From JBGSPQ01 sp041738505 (GTDB lineage Bacteria; Patescibacteriota; Gracilibacteria; UBA1369): a DNA stretch of 15,556 nucleotides. The translations under genes and the position numbers were made by a program. A model generated the notes under the pieces. That model saw only the letters and a program-made list of their open reading frames with translations. It was not told the DNA's origin and did not search any database. This document shows, in pieces, positions 1 to 6,786 of the stretch. Each line of letters begins with the position of its first letter. Position 1 is the stretch's first letter. The stretch covers positions 1 to 15,556 of the forward strand of contig JBGSPQ010000045.1 of NCBI GenBank assembly GCA_041738505.1. Direction: 5' to 3'.

Positions 1-141
1 GCCACATTCAGTTGAAAAATATAACCAGGAACTCGAAGAATATTTAAAATATTACAACACGCAACGATTGCATCTCGGAATCAACTTAAAATCACCTCTC
101 GCTCACCTCAAGTGTTTCCAAGCTATTGATTAGAAAACGTA
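1..141 (+). mobile_element. Right end of an IS481-like insertion sequence (boundary approximate)
   Basis: This is the terminal part of an IS element, defined by the transposase tail. The reverse complement from 141 (TACGTTTTCTAATCA) resembles the plus strand from 15448 near the other IS end (TACACTTTTGAAACA), with gaps and mismatches, as imperfect terminal inverted repeats would. If so, the element ends near 141-146 and supplies the last three codons and stop of rpiA. The exact end and any target duplication cannot be fixed from one copy. Confidence 0.45.
2..133 (+). CDS. IS481-family transposase, C-terminal end (partial)
   Basis: The open frame enters from the left edge and ends at TAG (131-133), giving 43 codons of an incomplete protein. 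It reads as the tail of a DDE integrase-core (rve) transposase: the segment YYNTQRLHLGINLKSP matches the family pattern Y-N-x-x-R-x-H-x-x-L-x-x-x-[TS]-P found after the last catalytic Glu in IS481/IS3-type enzymes. The catalytic triad itself lies outside the window. The last codons overlap the 3' end of rpiA (stop at 130-132) by 4 nt in convergent orientation. The window's right edge carries what looks like the first codons of the same kind of gene. IS481 rather than IS3 is favoured by the R-L-H form and by that partner; this is family recognition by eye. Confidence 0.8.
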   Translation, partial: PHSVEKYNQELEEYLKYYNTQRLHLGINLKSPLAHLKCFQAID

Positions 142-831
142 TTTGCCCAATATTTGAATCCCTCCCTCCGCCGCCACAATAACCTGGGAGGCCATTCCCA
201 AAAACAGACCGTGCTCCACCACCCCGGGAATCTCGTCCAGCATCCGCGCGATTTCCTCCGGATTATCCATCCCCCCGTCAAAAAAGCATTTGGCCAGAAA
301 ATTCCCGTTATCGGTGACGGCCGGTTCTCCGCTCTCCTCCAGCCATAACTCCGCCCTGCATCCCGGCAGGGTGTTAAACCGCTTAACCGTCGCCAAATGC
401 GCAAACTTAACTATTTCCACCGGCAGAGGACATTTTTCACCCAATTTTTTTACCAGTTTTGATTCATCCACAACCACAATAAATTTACCCGCGCGTATTT
501 CCGTCATCTTTTCGCGAAGCAGTGCGCGCCCCAAGCCTTTAATCATATTCAGACCGGGATCAACTTCATCCGCGCCGTCCACCGCCAGATCCAGCTTATC
601 ATGTTCATCCAGCGTCGCCATTTTTATTCCCAGACTTTCGGCCAACTCCGCCGTCCCCACCGAAGTTGGAATGCCCGTAATATTTTCCAAATCCCCCGAA
701 CCGATTTTCGCACCCAATTGTTTCACAAATTCCGCCGCCGTGGATCCCGAACCCAAACCCAGAATCATTCCGCTTTTCACATACTTCAAAGCCTCCGCGG
801 CCGCCAGTTTTTTAAGTTCAGCCTGATCCAT
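130..831 (-). CDS. rpiA: Ribose-5-phosphate isomerase A
   Basis: It interconverts ribose-5-phosphate and ribulose-5-phosphate in the cytosol, feeding PRPP synthesis and the pentose phosphate pathway. The protein is 233 aa, close to the usual 220-235. Visible motifs are GLGSGSTA (25-32, phosphate loop), TSVGTAELAESLGI (56-69), DLAVDGADEVD (81-91, with the two acidic active-site residues D85 and D88), K98 in the KG-x-G loop, and E107 in ALLREK, the equivalent of the catalytic Glu. VVDESKLV (120-127) and TDNGNF (173-178) are also typical. The KGGG loop reads KGLGR here, a small departure. ATG at 831 fits the family N terminus; no Shine-Dalgarno is visible. It lies 17 nt after the RpiB-like gene in the prs unit. 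Its last three codons and stop overlap the putative IS end, so the C-terminal YVF may not be original. Confidence 0.95.
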   Translation of the reverse strand: MDQAELKKLAAAEALKYVKSGMILGLGSGSTAAEFVKQLGAKIGSGDLENITGIPTSVGTAELAESLGIKMATLDEHDKLDLAVDGADEVDPGLNMIKGLGRALLREKMTEIRAGKFIVVVDESKLVKKLGEKCPLPVEIVKFAHLATVKRFNTLPGCRAELWLEESGEPAVTDNGNFLAKCFFDGGMDNPEEIARMLDEIPGVVEHGLFLGMASQVIVAAEGGIQILGKYVF

Positions 832-848
832 TTTGATTTGTTTAAATA

Positions 849-1109
849 TTATTTTTTCTTTTCCCCTTTCACCTCTTCTTTAACTTCCTCTTTTTTACCG
901 AAAAGCAAAACACCCAAAGCATCCTCGCGCTCCTGCACTTTTTCCCTTACCTCCCTGTCAATGCGGTCATAAGCTATTTCATCCTCCTTAAAAACACCCA
1001 AATCCACAATGTCATATCCCTTTCCCTTCAAAAAATCAGTCATATCCCTCTTTACTTCATAACTCTCCTTGTCACTTCCAAAATAAATTACTTTCTTTTT
1101 ATCATCCAT
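849..1109 (-). CDS. Half-length RpiB/LacA/LacB-like protein, probably not an isomerase
   Basis: This 86-aa protein resembles the first half of ribose-5-phosphate isomerase B / galactose-6-phosphate isomerase (normally about 140-150 aa). Residues 7-38 (start VIYFGSDKES, end YDIVDLGVF) follow the RpiB order IAIGSDHAG ... KGYEVVDFG. The GSDHAG motif is GSDKES here, losing the His. GVLLFG (66-71) aligns with the GILICG segment, putting Phe70 where the catalytic Cys sits. The GTGIGxSIAANK loop and everything after it are missing; the protein ends in a Lys/Glu-rich tail (72-86). It sits 15 nt after prs and 17 nt before rpiA. Since RpiA is intact next door, I infer a binding or regulatory role, or a decaying paralogue. 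Homology is fairly secure; function is unknown. Confidence 0.7.
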   Translation of the reverse strand: MDDKKKVIYFGSDKESYEVKRDMTDFLKGKGYDIVDLGVFKEDEIAYDRIDREVREKVQEREDALGVLLFGKKEEVKEEVKGEKKK

Positions 1110-1124
1110 AATAAATTTTTTAAA

Positions 1125-2066
1125 TTAATTAACAGAAGTAACCGATTTATATCTGTGCACGTTCAAAATCGTTTTCGCCAGCAACGGGGCAATTGAAATC
1201 ACTTTCAGCCCGGGAAACTGCTTATCTTCCGACAAAGGAATTGTATTACTGACAACCACCTCTTTAAAACCCGCAACCTTTAAACGGCTGATCGCCGGCG
1301 GTGAAAAAACCGCGTGAATCGCACCCAGATAAACATCCGGATTGGCGCCTCTCTTCAACAAAGCCTCTTTACCATTCACAACGGTTCCGCCCGTATCAAT
1401 CATATCATCAAAAATCAGACATGTCTTATCCGTCACATCACCAACCACGTGAATAACTTCTGAAACATTGTGAGAAGGCCTGGATTTGTGCAAAATCGCC
1501 AGCTCCGCCCCCATCATATCCGCAAACCTTTTGGCATCCTTGGCCGCGCCGGTATCGGGAGCCACCACCACCAGATCCTTCAGCTTCTTCTTTTTAAAGT
1601 ATTCGGCAAAAAGTTTATGACTGTTTAAATTGTCCACCGGAAAATCAAAGAATCCCTGCTCCTGATCGGAGTGAAGATTCATCAACATGGCATGATCGGC
1701 TCCGGCGGCCGCCATCAGCTCGGCCATCAACTTGGCGGAAATTGGTTCGCGCGGAGTTGCAACCCTATCCTGCCTTGCATAACCAAAATGGGGCATCACA
1801 ACATGAATCTTTCCGGCAAAAGATCTTTTCAACGCATCAATAATAATGAACAACTCCATGTAATCCTCATTCACATTCGCCGTACAGGTCTGCACAATAA
1901 AAGCATTACATCCCCTTAAAGACTGCTTTGGCCGGGCGTAAATCTCATTGCTGGCAAACCTTTTTATATCCATTTCCTCAACCTCTATTCTCAAATACCT
2001 GGCGATTTCCTTCGCCAGTTCCGGATGTGAAGTCCCCGAAAACAACTTTAATGTGGAAGTATGCAT
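1125..2066 (-). CDS. prs: Ribose-phosphate pyrophosphokinase (PRPP synthetase)
   Basis: It transfers pyrophosphate from ATP to ribose-5-phosphate, making PRPP for purine, pyrimidine, NAD, His and Trp synthesis. The length, 313 aa, is standard for class I enzymes. Motifs: FASNEIYARPKQSLRG (37-52), the ATP-binding MPHFGYARQDR (91-101), H132 in NLHSDQEQGFFDFPVD, a catalytic-Lys position K194 with R196 (HKSRP), and the PRPP loop DDMIDTGGT (220-228). It is the first gene of a minus-strand group with the RpiB-like gene and rpiA, which supplies its substrate. A possible promoter (TTGCAT, 16 nt, TATTAT) lies in the 93-nt gap shared with the divergent HAD-phosphoketolase gene. No Shine-Dalgarno is visible; the ATG is preceded by an A/T run. 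Confidence 0.96.
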   Translation of the reverse strand: MHTSTLKLFSGTSHPELAKEIARYLRIEVEEMDIKRFASNEIYARPKQSLRGCNAFIVQTCTANVNEDYMELFIIIDALKRSFAGKIHVVMPHFGYARQDRVATPREPISAKLMAELMAAAGADHAMLMNLHSDQEQGFFDFPVDNLNSHKLFAEYFKKKKLKDLVVVAPDTGAAKDAKRFADMMGAELAILHKSRPSHNVSEVIHVVGDVTDKTCLIFDDMIDTGGTVVNGKEALLKRGANPDVYLGAIHAVFSPPAISRLKVAGFKEVVVSNTIPLSEDKQFPGLKVISIAPLLAKTILNVHRYKSVTSVN

Positions 2067-2077
2067 AAATTTTTTTA

Positions 2078-2106
2078 TTGACGGGTCTTTAACCCGATAA
2101 TATCAA
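2078..2106 (+). promoter_or_regulatory. Possible promoter of the HAD-phosphoketolase gene, overlapping the prs promoter
   Basis: -35 TTGACG (2078-2083), 17-nt spacer, -10 TATCAA (2101-2106). The -10 is weak. The -10 boxes of this and the opposing prs promoter occupy the same bases (2097-2106), so the two could not be used at once. The dyad 2082-2096 lies inside the spacer and could be an operator; that is inference. Confidence 0.3.
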
Positions 2107-2124
2107 AAAAAAATGCAAATGCAA
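2097..2124 (-). promoter_or_regulatory. Possible sigma70 promoter of prs
   Basis: Read on the minus strand: -35 TTGCAT (2124-2119), a 16-nt spacer and -10 TATTAT (2102-2097). The -10 is one base from consensus and the -35 is weak. The likely start near 2090 would give a leader of about 25 nt containing the small dyad CGGGT-N5-ACCCG (2082-2096). Confidence 0.35.
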
Positions 2125-2159
2125 TGCGTCCACCGCCTTTTCGTGATATATTTTGAAAC

Positions 2160-5100
2160 ATGAAAATGGTAAAACACAAATATAAAGGTATCATTTTTGA
2201 TCTGGACGGAACGGTTACCCTTACACAGGATTTTCACTATCAAACCTACGCAAAAGTATTCAAATCCCGGGGTATTGATTATACAAGACTGGAGGACAGA
2301 TCCCTGTATGCCGGAAAAGGATCGTTAAAAACTTTCAAAGAAGTTTTCAAAGCGCGCGGCAAAAAAATCACGGCCGCTCAAATTAAACAATTATCAAAGA
2401 AAAAAAGAAGGATCCACACGGCACTCATAGCAAAGACAAATATTAAAACCGTGGCCGGACTGGAAAAGTTTGTTAAGATTGTCCAAAAAAACAATATCCC
2501 CTATATAATCGCCACGGGAAGCCAAAGAATTGCGGCGAAAACGGCCCTAAAAAAAACAGGTCTGACCCGCTACTTCAAAAATTTCATCGCCGCCGAAGAT
2601 GTTAAAAACCCCAAACCCTCACCGGAAATATTTCTTAAAGCGGCCGAAGAAATCGGAGTAAAACCGGAAGACTGCGTGGTTTTTGAAGACGCAGCCATGG
2701 GGATAAAAGCCGCGCGCACCGCCAAAATGTTCAGCATTGGAGTGGCGACCGGACTTAAACCCCCGCTACTTAAAAAAGCGGGTGCGAATATGGTGATTAA
2801 TGATTATAATAAACTTATTGATTCAGGATTTTTAAAAAATAATTTTTTTATAAAAAAACTTAATCCCAACACTATGCCCGTCACCAAAAAGAAACCCGCC
2901 ATTAAAGACGAAAAAGCCATCCAATGGCTGGAAAAATATATGCGCTATGTTAACTATCTTGGCGCAAGCCAGCTTTATCTGAAGGATAATTTTCTATTGG
3001 AAAAAGAACTTAAAATTGAGCACATAAAAGAACGGGTTTTGGGACACTGGGGCACGGTTCCGGGATTGAATCTGATTTACGCGCATCTTAACTACCTTAT
3101 CAGCAAGCACAACGCCAACATTTATTACGTCTGCGGACCCGGACACGGAGCGCCGGCCGTACTTGCAAATCTGTTTGCGGAAAACACATTGGCCGAATAT
3201 TACCCCGGCTACACCAGAGACAAAAAAGGTACGGCAAAACTTTTAAAAATGTTCAGCTGGCCGGGTGGATTTCCCAGTCACACCAACCCCGGAACCCCCG
3301 GATCCATTCTGGAGGGCGGCGAACTTGGCTACTCGCTTTCCACCGCTTACGGTTCCGTTCTGGATAACCCGGATTTGATAGCCGCGTGCGTGATCGGTGA
3401 CGGGGAAGCGGAAAGCGGACCTCTGGCCGCCGCCTGGAACAGCAATAAATATTTAAATCCCAAATATTCAGGAGCGGTTCTTCCCATCCTTCATGCCAAC
3501 GGATACAAAATCACCGGACCCACCATCTACGCTTACATGAGCGACGAAGAACTGACATCCCTCTTCACGGGTTTCGGCTATGAACCGAGAATTGTTGACT
3601 TTAGAAAGGCCCGACTGCAGGATCATCAGGATATGCTGGAGGCTATTGAATGGGCATATCAGAAAATCCGCGCAATTCAGAAACGCGCCCGCACATCCAA
3701 AAATCCGGTCATGAAACCGCGCTGGCCGATGATCGTGCTGCGTTCCGAAAAAGGTGAATCGGGAATAGAAACCCTCCACAATGAAAAAGTGAAAGGCACA
3801 TATCGTTCCCACGGCATTCCCAGCGACGGACGCGGAACCCTGGAAGATTTTCAGGCTGTCAAAGCCTGGCTGGAAAGTTACAAAATTAATGAGCTCGTGG
3901 ATAAAAACGGACACCCACTACCCGAAGTTATTGAATTCGTGCCCAAAGGCAAATACCGCATGGGCATGAACGCGCACACCAATCCCGACAAAAAACTACG
4001 CAAAGAACTTATCCTTCCCGACCCCAAAAAATATGAAGTGCAAACGGCGCGCCGCTCACCAAAAACGCTGGCCAGAAACACCGGCGTCTCTTCCGACTAC
4101 ATGCGCGACATGTTCAAATTAAACTCACGCAACAAAAACTTCCGATTTTTCTGTCCCGACGAAACCGAATCAAACAAATATATGTCACTCTTTGAAGTGA
4201 CCACCCGCGCCTTTATGTGGCCGGTAAAAGACTACGACGAGCACGTCTCCCCCGAAGGAAGAGTCATGGAGGTCTTGAGCGAACATAACCTTATCGGCTG
4301 GCTGCAGGGTTATCTGTTAACCGGACGCCACGGAGTCTTTGTCACCTACGAGGCCTTTGCCATGATCATCGCCAGTATGGCCGACCAATACGCCAAATTC
4401 ATCAAACAGGCGTTGAAAGTAAAATGGCGCAATCCCGTCTCTTCCATGAATATTATCCTTACCAGTGTGGGCTGGAGACAGGAACACAACGGTTTCTCAC
4501 ACCAGAATCCGGGATTCATCAGCAACATGGTGGAAAAACACGGAGACTTCTGCAGTGTCTACTTCCCCTGCGACGCCAACGCACTTACCGTTACTTTGGA
4601 GGACTGCTTCAAGCGTCAGAACAGCATCAACGTCATCGCCGCCAGCAAACAACCCATGCCTCAATGGATTACCATTGCGCAGGCCAAAAAAGAAATCAAA
4701 AAGGGCATCGCCGTCTGGGATTGGATCAATCCCTCTCACGCTAAAAAACCCGATGTGGTTTTGGCCGCCTCCGGCGACTATATGGTACGTGAATGCATGG
4801 CCGCAATTTCCCTGCTTAGAAAAGACGCTCCCGAATTCAAAATCAGATTTGTGAACGTATCCGAAATCACCGCTCTGGGAATGGGGGACGAAAGACGTCC
4901 GCTGATGATCGGCAACACCGAATTTGAAAAATTCTTCACCAAAGACAGACCTATCATCTACAACTTTCACGGCTACCCCGGAGTAATCCAGAACCTGATT
5001 TACGGGCACAAACACGCCGAAAGATTCAGCGTCCACGGCTACCGGGAGGAAGGCACCACCACCACACCCTTTGAAATGATGGTATTGAACAAAGCAAGTC

Positions 5101-5279
5101 GCTACCACCTGATGATAGACGCGCTGGAAAAAGCCGCCCACTTAAATCCCGTCACCGCCAAAAAAGCCGGCAGGTTAATCAAAAAATACAAGAAATTCCT
5201 GCGCGATCACGAGCGCTACATCCGCAAATACGGCAATGACATGAAAGAAATCAACGACTGGAAGTGGGATTATAAGTAA
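2160..5279 (+). CDS. HAD-family hydrolase fused to xylulose-5-P/fructose-6-P phosphoketolase
   Basis: One uninterrupted 1039-aa frame carries two whole enzymes. Residues 8-215 are a HAD subfamily IA (beta-phosphoglucomutase/phosphatase-like) domain: nucleophile motif FDLDGT (D14, D16), ATGS (118-121), Lys152 in NPKPSPEIF, and FEDAAMGIKAA (175-185, E176/D177). After a Lys/Asn/Phe-rich linker, Met239 (codon at 2874) begins an 801-aa phosphoketolase, the usual length for XFP, which cleaves xylulose-5-P (or fructose-6-P) with phosphate to acetyl phosphate and an aldose phosphate using ThDP. Its motifs are GHWGTVPGLN (295-304), CGPGHGAPA (325-333), SHTNPGTPGSILEGGELGYS (373-392), the ThDP-binding GDGEAESGPLAAAWNSNK (413-430), and later DETES, LLTGRHG and WRQEHNGFSHQNPGFI. 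The linker is A/T-rich like an intergenic gap, so a recent fusion, or a homopolymer indel joining two genes, must be considered. The coding strand is C-rich, following the regional skew. Confidence 0.92.
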   Translation: MKMVKHKYKGIIFDLDGTVTLTQDFHYQTYAKVFKSRGIDYTRLEDRSLYAGKGSLKTFKEVFKARGKKITAAQIKQLSKKKRRIHTALIAKTNIKTVAGLEKFVKIVQKNNIPYIIATGSQRIAAKTALKKTGLTRYFKNFIAAEDVKNPKPSPEIFLKAAEEIGVKPEDCVVFEDAAMGIKAARTAKMFSIGVATGLKPPLLKKAGANMVINDYNKLIDSGFLKNNFFIKKLNPNTMPVTKKKPAIKDEKAIQWLEKYMRYVNYLGASQLYLKDNFLLEKELKIEHIKERVLGHWGTVPGLNLIYAHLNYLISKHNANIYYVCGPGHGAPAVLANLFAENTLAEYYPGYTRDKKGTAKLLKMFSWPGGFPSHTNPGTPGSILEGGELGYSLSTAYGSVLDNPDLIAACVIGDGEAESGPLAAAWNSNKYLNPKYSGAVLPILHANGYKITGPTIYAYMSDEELTSLFTGFGYEPRIVDFRKARLQDHQDMLEAIEWAYQKIRAIQKRARTSKNPVMKPRWPMIVLRSEKGESGIETLHNEKVKGTYRSHGIPSDGRGTLEDFQAVKAWLESYKINELVDKNGHPLPEVIEFVPKGKYRMGMNAHTNPDKKLRKELILPDPKKYEVQTARRSPKTLARNTGVSSDYMRDMFKLNSRNKNFRFFCPDETESNKYMSLFEVTTRAFMWPVKDYDEHVSPEGRVMEVLSEHNLIGWLQGYLLTGRHGVFVTYEAFAMIIASMADQYAKFIKQALKVKWRNPVSSMNIILTSVGWRQEHNGFSHQNPGFISNMVEKHGDFCSVYFPCDANALTVTLEDCFKRQNSINVIAASKQPMPQWITIAQAKKEIKKGIAVWDWINPSHAKKPDVVLAASGDYMVRECMAAISLLRKDAPEFKIRFVNVSEITALGMGDERRPLMIGNTEFEKFFTKDRPIIYNFHGYPGVIQNLIYGHKHAERFSVHGYREEGTTTTPFEMMVLNKASRYHLMIDALEKAAHLNPVTAKKAGRLIKKYKKFLRDHERYIRKYGNDMKEINDWKWDYK

Positions 5280-5320
5280 ATCGGCTTAATACAAAGCAAA
5301 ACATCTTCTACACTCCTGAC

Positions 5321-5348
5321 TTGACAGGAATGAGTTTTCATGTATAAT
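5321..5348 (+). promoter_or_regulatory. Consensus sigma70 promoter for the lipoprotein gene
   Basis: TTGACA (5321-5326), a 16-nt spacer and TATAAT (5343-5348) are both perfect matches. The start expected near 5355 leaves a leader of about 20 nt before the ATG at 5377. A dyad TCCTG-N6-CAGGA (5314-5318 / 5325-5329) overlaps the -35 box and could be an operator or a short terminator stem for the upstream gene. Confidence 0.7.
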
Positions 5349-5376
5349 GATGATCCGTATTATTTTTTTTATAAAC

Positions 5377-5811
5377 ATGCGTAATTTAAATACAGTAAAT
5401 CAAAAATTGGTTGTATCCGGTAACAAAACAATAAAATCAACCTCAATTGCTACCGCTCTTTCATTGGGCATCGCCGCTTCGGCAATGGGCATGCTAAACG
5501 GTTGCGAATCCATTCCTTCCAATAAATCAGAACGAAAAACAGCGCAATTCAAAGAAAAATCTATTAATTTCGAGCATAAATTTTTGCCGACGAATTCAGA
5601 AACAAGCCATAATCCTTGCGTACCGGGCTCAATACGCACGTGCGGCGGGACGGAGGGAGAATGCACTCCGGGTATTCAAACTTGCGATGCCAAAGGTCAT
5701 TGGGAACTTGATTGTGTGGGGTCCGTTGGGCCCAGTGTCGAAGAATGCAATGAAAAGGACGACAACTGCAACGGCTACACTGATGAATGGGATGTTTGCC
5801 TCACTCAATAA
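5377..5811 (+). CDS. Small Cys-rich lipoprotein with MopE-like metal-binding motif
   Basis: The 144-aa product has a basic N-region, a hydrophobic stretch (about 24-40) and a plausible lipobox LNGC with Cys43, so it is probably a membrane-anchored, surface-facing lipoprotein. After a polar spacer the C-terminal 65 residues hold eight Cys in the order CVPGSIRTCG, GECTPGIQTC, WELDC, EECNEKDDNCNGYTDEWDVC. The last block matches the MopE-type motif (C-[DN]-x-x-D-[DN]-[DN]-C-[DN]-G-x-x-D-E), and the CxPG...C repeat before it is common in myxobacterial/deltaproteobacterial surface proteins. Metal or calcium binding is inferred from the family. I chose ATG 5377 because the upstream in-frame ATG (5347) lies within the -10 box. 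It has its own consensus promoter and a G-rich coding strand, unlike the neighbouring plus-strand fusion gene, which suggests acquisition from elsewhere. Confidence 0.72.
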   Translation: MRNLNTVNQKLVVSGNKTIKSTSIATALSLGIAASAMGMLNGCESIPSNKSERKTAQFKEKSINFEHKFLPTNSETSHNPCVPGSIRTCGGTEGECTPGIQTCDAKGHWELDCVGSVGPSVEECNEKDDNCNGYTDEWDVCLTQ

Positions 5812-5813
5812 GG

Positions 5814-5831
5814 CCGACAATACTCGGTCGG
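5814..5831. terminator. Weak hairpin between convergent genes
   Basis: CCGAC (5814-5818) pairs with GTCGG (5827-5831) around an 8-nt loop in the 23-nt gap between the convergent lipoprotein and transketolase C-half genes. There is no clear U-run on either side, so this is only a possible bidirectional terminator. Confidence 0.25.
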
Positions 5832-5834
5832 ATT

Positions 5835-6776
5835 CTACTTAATCCACTCCTGGATTTGCTCGGCGATACCCATACCGTCCAGTTCAAACTTCCTGTAAAG
5901 GTCGTCCACTTTGCCCGACTCGCCGTATCCGTCCATACCCAGGCGAAGCAAATTAACCGGATAATCGGTGCACAAGACCTCGCTGACGGCGGTTCCAAGA
6001 CCGCCCTCTATCTGATGATCCTCAACGGTCACGATTTTATTTACCGCCTTGGCACACTCCACAATCAGACTGGCATCAATCGGAGACAATGAAGACATAT
6101 TCACCACCATCGTGGAAACCTTTTTTCTTTCCAGAATATCCGCGGCATCCAAAGACGTATGCATCGTGGTACCATAAGAAAAAATACAAACATCGGTTCC
6201 GCTCTTGTATATATGACCTTTCCCGAAAACGAATTTATGCTTCTCGGTAAACAGCTTGGGCAGTGGAAGGTGCAACAAACGCATATAACAAGGTCCGTAA
6301 TCCAGCATCATCACATCCAGCGCCAGCCGCGTCTCCACCGCATCCGCGGGCGCGATCACTTTCATATTGGGCATTGATCGCATAATTGTCACATCCTCCA
6401 GCGCCTGATTCAAAATCCCCTCTTCCGCGTTCAAAATCCCCGCGTGCAGACCAAAAATTTTCACGTTCAGATTCTGGGAACTGATAAAATTTCGAATGGA
6501 ATCCCAGGCCCTTCCGCTGATCGGTATAGCATAGGCAAAAAGCAGAGGGATTTTTCCCCTGGCCACAAACCCCGCCGCCGAAGCCACCATCGCGCGCAGA
6601 CTATTGCCAAAGCGAAAATGCCTGTCCGGAAACTGCTTGGCAAAATTCTGCAGACCGGAACCCGGCCCCAAATTGGCTTCCAGCACAACAAAATTCTTGT
6701 ACTTTCCCGCCATTTTCACCAGTTCGTCGGCGCAGACTTTCTGAATTGATATTTGTTCATCCGGATCAAATTTCAT
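5835..6776 (-). CDS. Transketolase-like C-terminal subunit lacking the catalytic Glu
   Basis: This 313-aa protein covers the pyrimidine-binding and C-terminal domains of a split transketolase. Family features are FAKQFPDRHF (45-54), GRAWDSIRN (88-96), NVKIFGLHAG (104-113), NQALEDVTIMRSMPNMKVIA (123-142), PADAVETR (143-150), SSLSPID (228-234) and TVEDHQIEGGLG (250-261). Where transketolases have G-[IV]-[AS]-E-Q-N-M, containing the Glu that activates ThDP, this protein reads GNSLRAM (57-63): Leu60 replaces Glu. The usual THQ His after the HAG loop is Asn123, and the Phe-rich pocket segment is YAIPIS (82-87). It is therefore either a non-catalytic partner or an enzyme of altered chemistry. It is the last gene of the long minus-strand run, 10 nt after the DUF192 gene and separated from its N-half by lepB and DUF192. 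Homology is sure; activity is not. Confidence 0.88.
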   Translation of the reverse strand: MKFDPDEQISIQKVCADELVKMAGKYKNFVVLEANLGPGSGLQNFAKQFPDRHFRFGNSLRAMVASAAGFVARGKIPLLFAYAIPISGRAWDSIRNFISSQNLNVKIFGLHAGILNAEEGILNQALEDVTIMRSMPNMKVIAPADAVETRLALDVMMLDYGPCYMRLLHLPLPKLFTEKHKFVFGKGHIYKSGTDVCIFSYGTTMHTSLDAADILERKKVSTMVVNMSSLSPIDASLIVECAKAVNKIVTVEDHQIEGGLGTAVSEVLCTDYPVNLLRLGMDGYGESGKVDDLYRKFELDGMGIAEQIQEWIK

Positions 6777-6786
6777 TATATGTCGG

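Noticed and set aside
290..826. Plus-strand 178-codon frame opposite rpiA
   Set aside because: Shadow of rpiA; Ser/Pro-rich translation without motifs, while the minus strand encodes clear RpiA.
4497..5141. Long antisense frame within the phosphoketolase (also 3468-3914 minus)
   Set aside because: The plus-strand frame there is a well-conserved enzyme; the antisense frames are by-products of its codon use and have no recognisable motif.
5347..5376. Earlier ATG for the lipoprotein
   Set aside because: It overlaps the perfect -10 box, so it would lie upstream of the transcript start.
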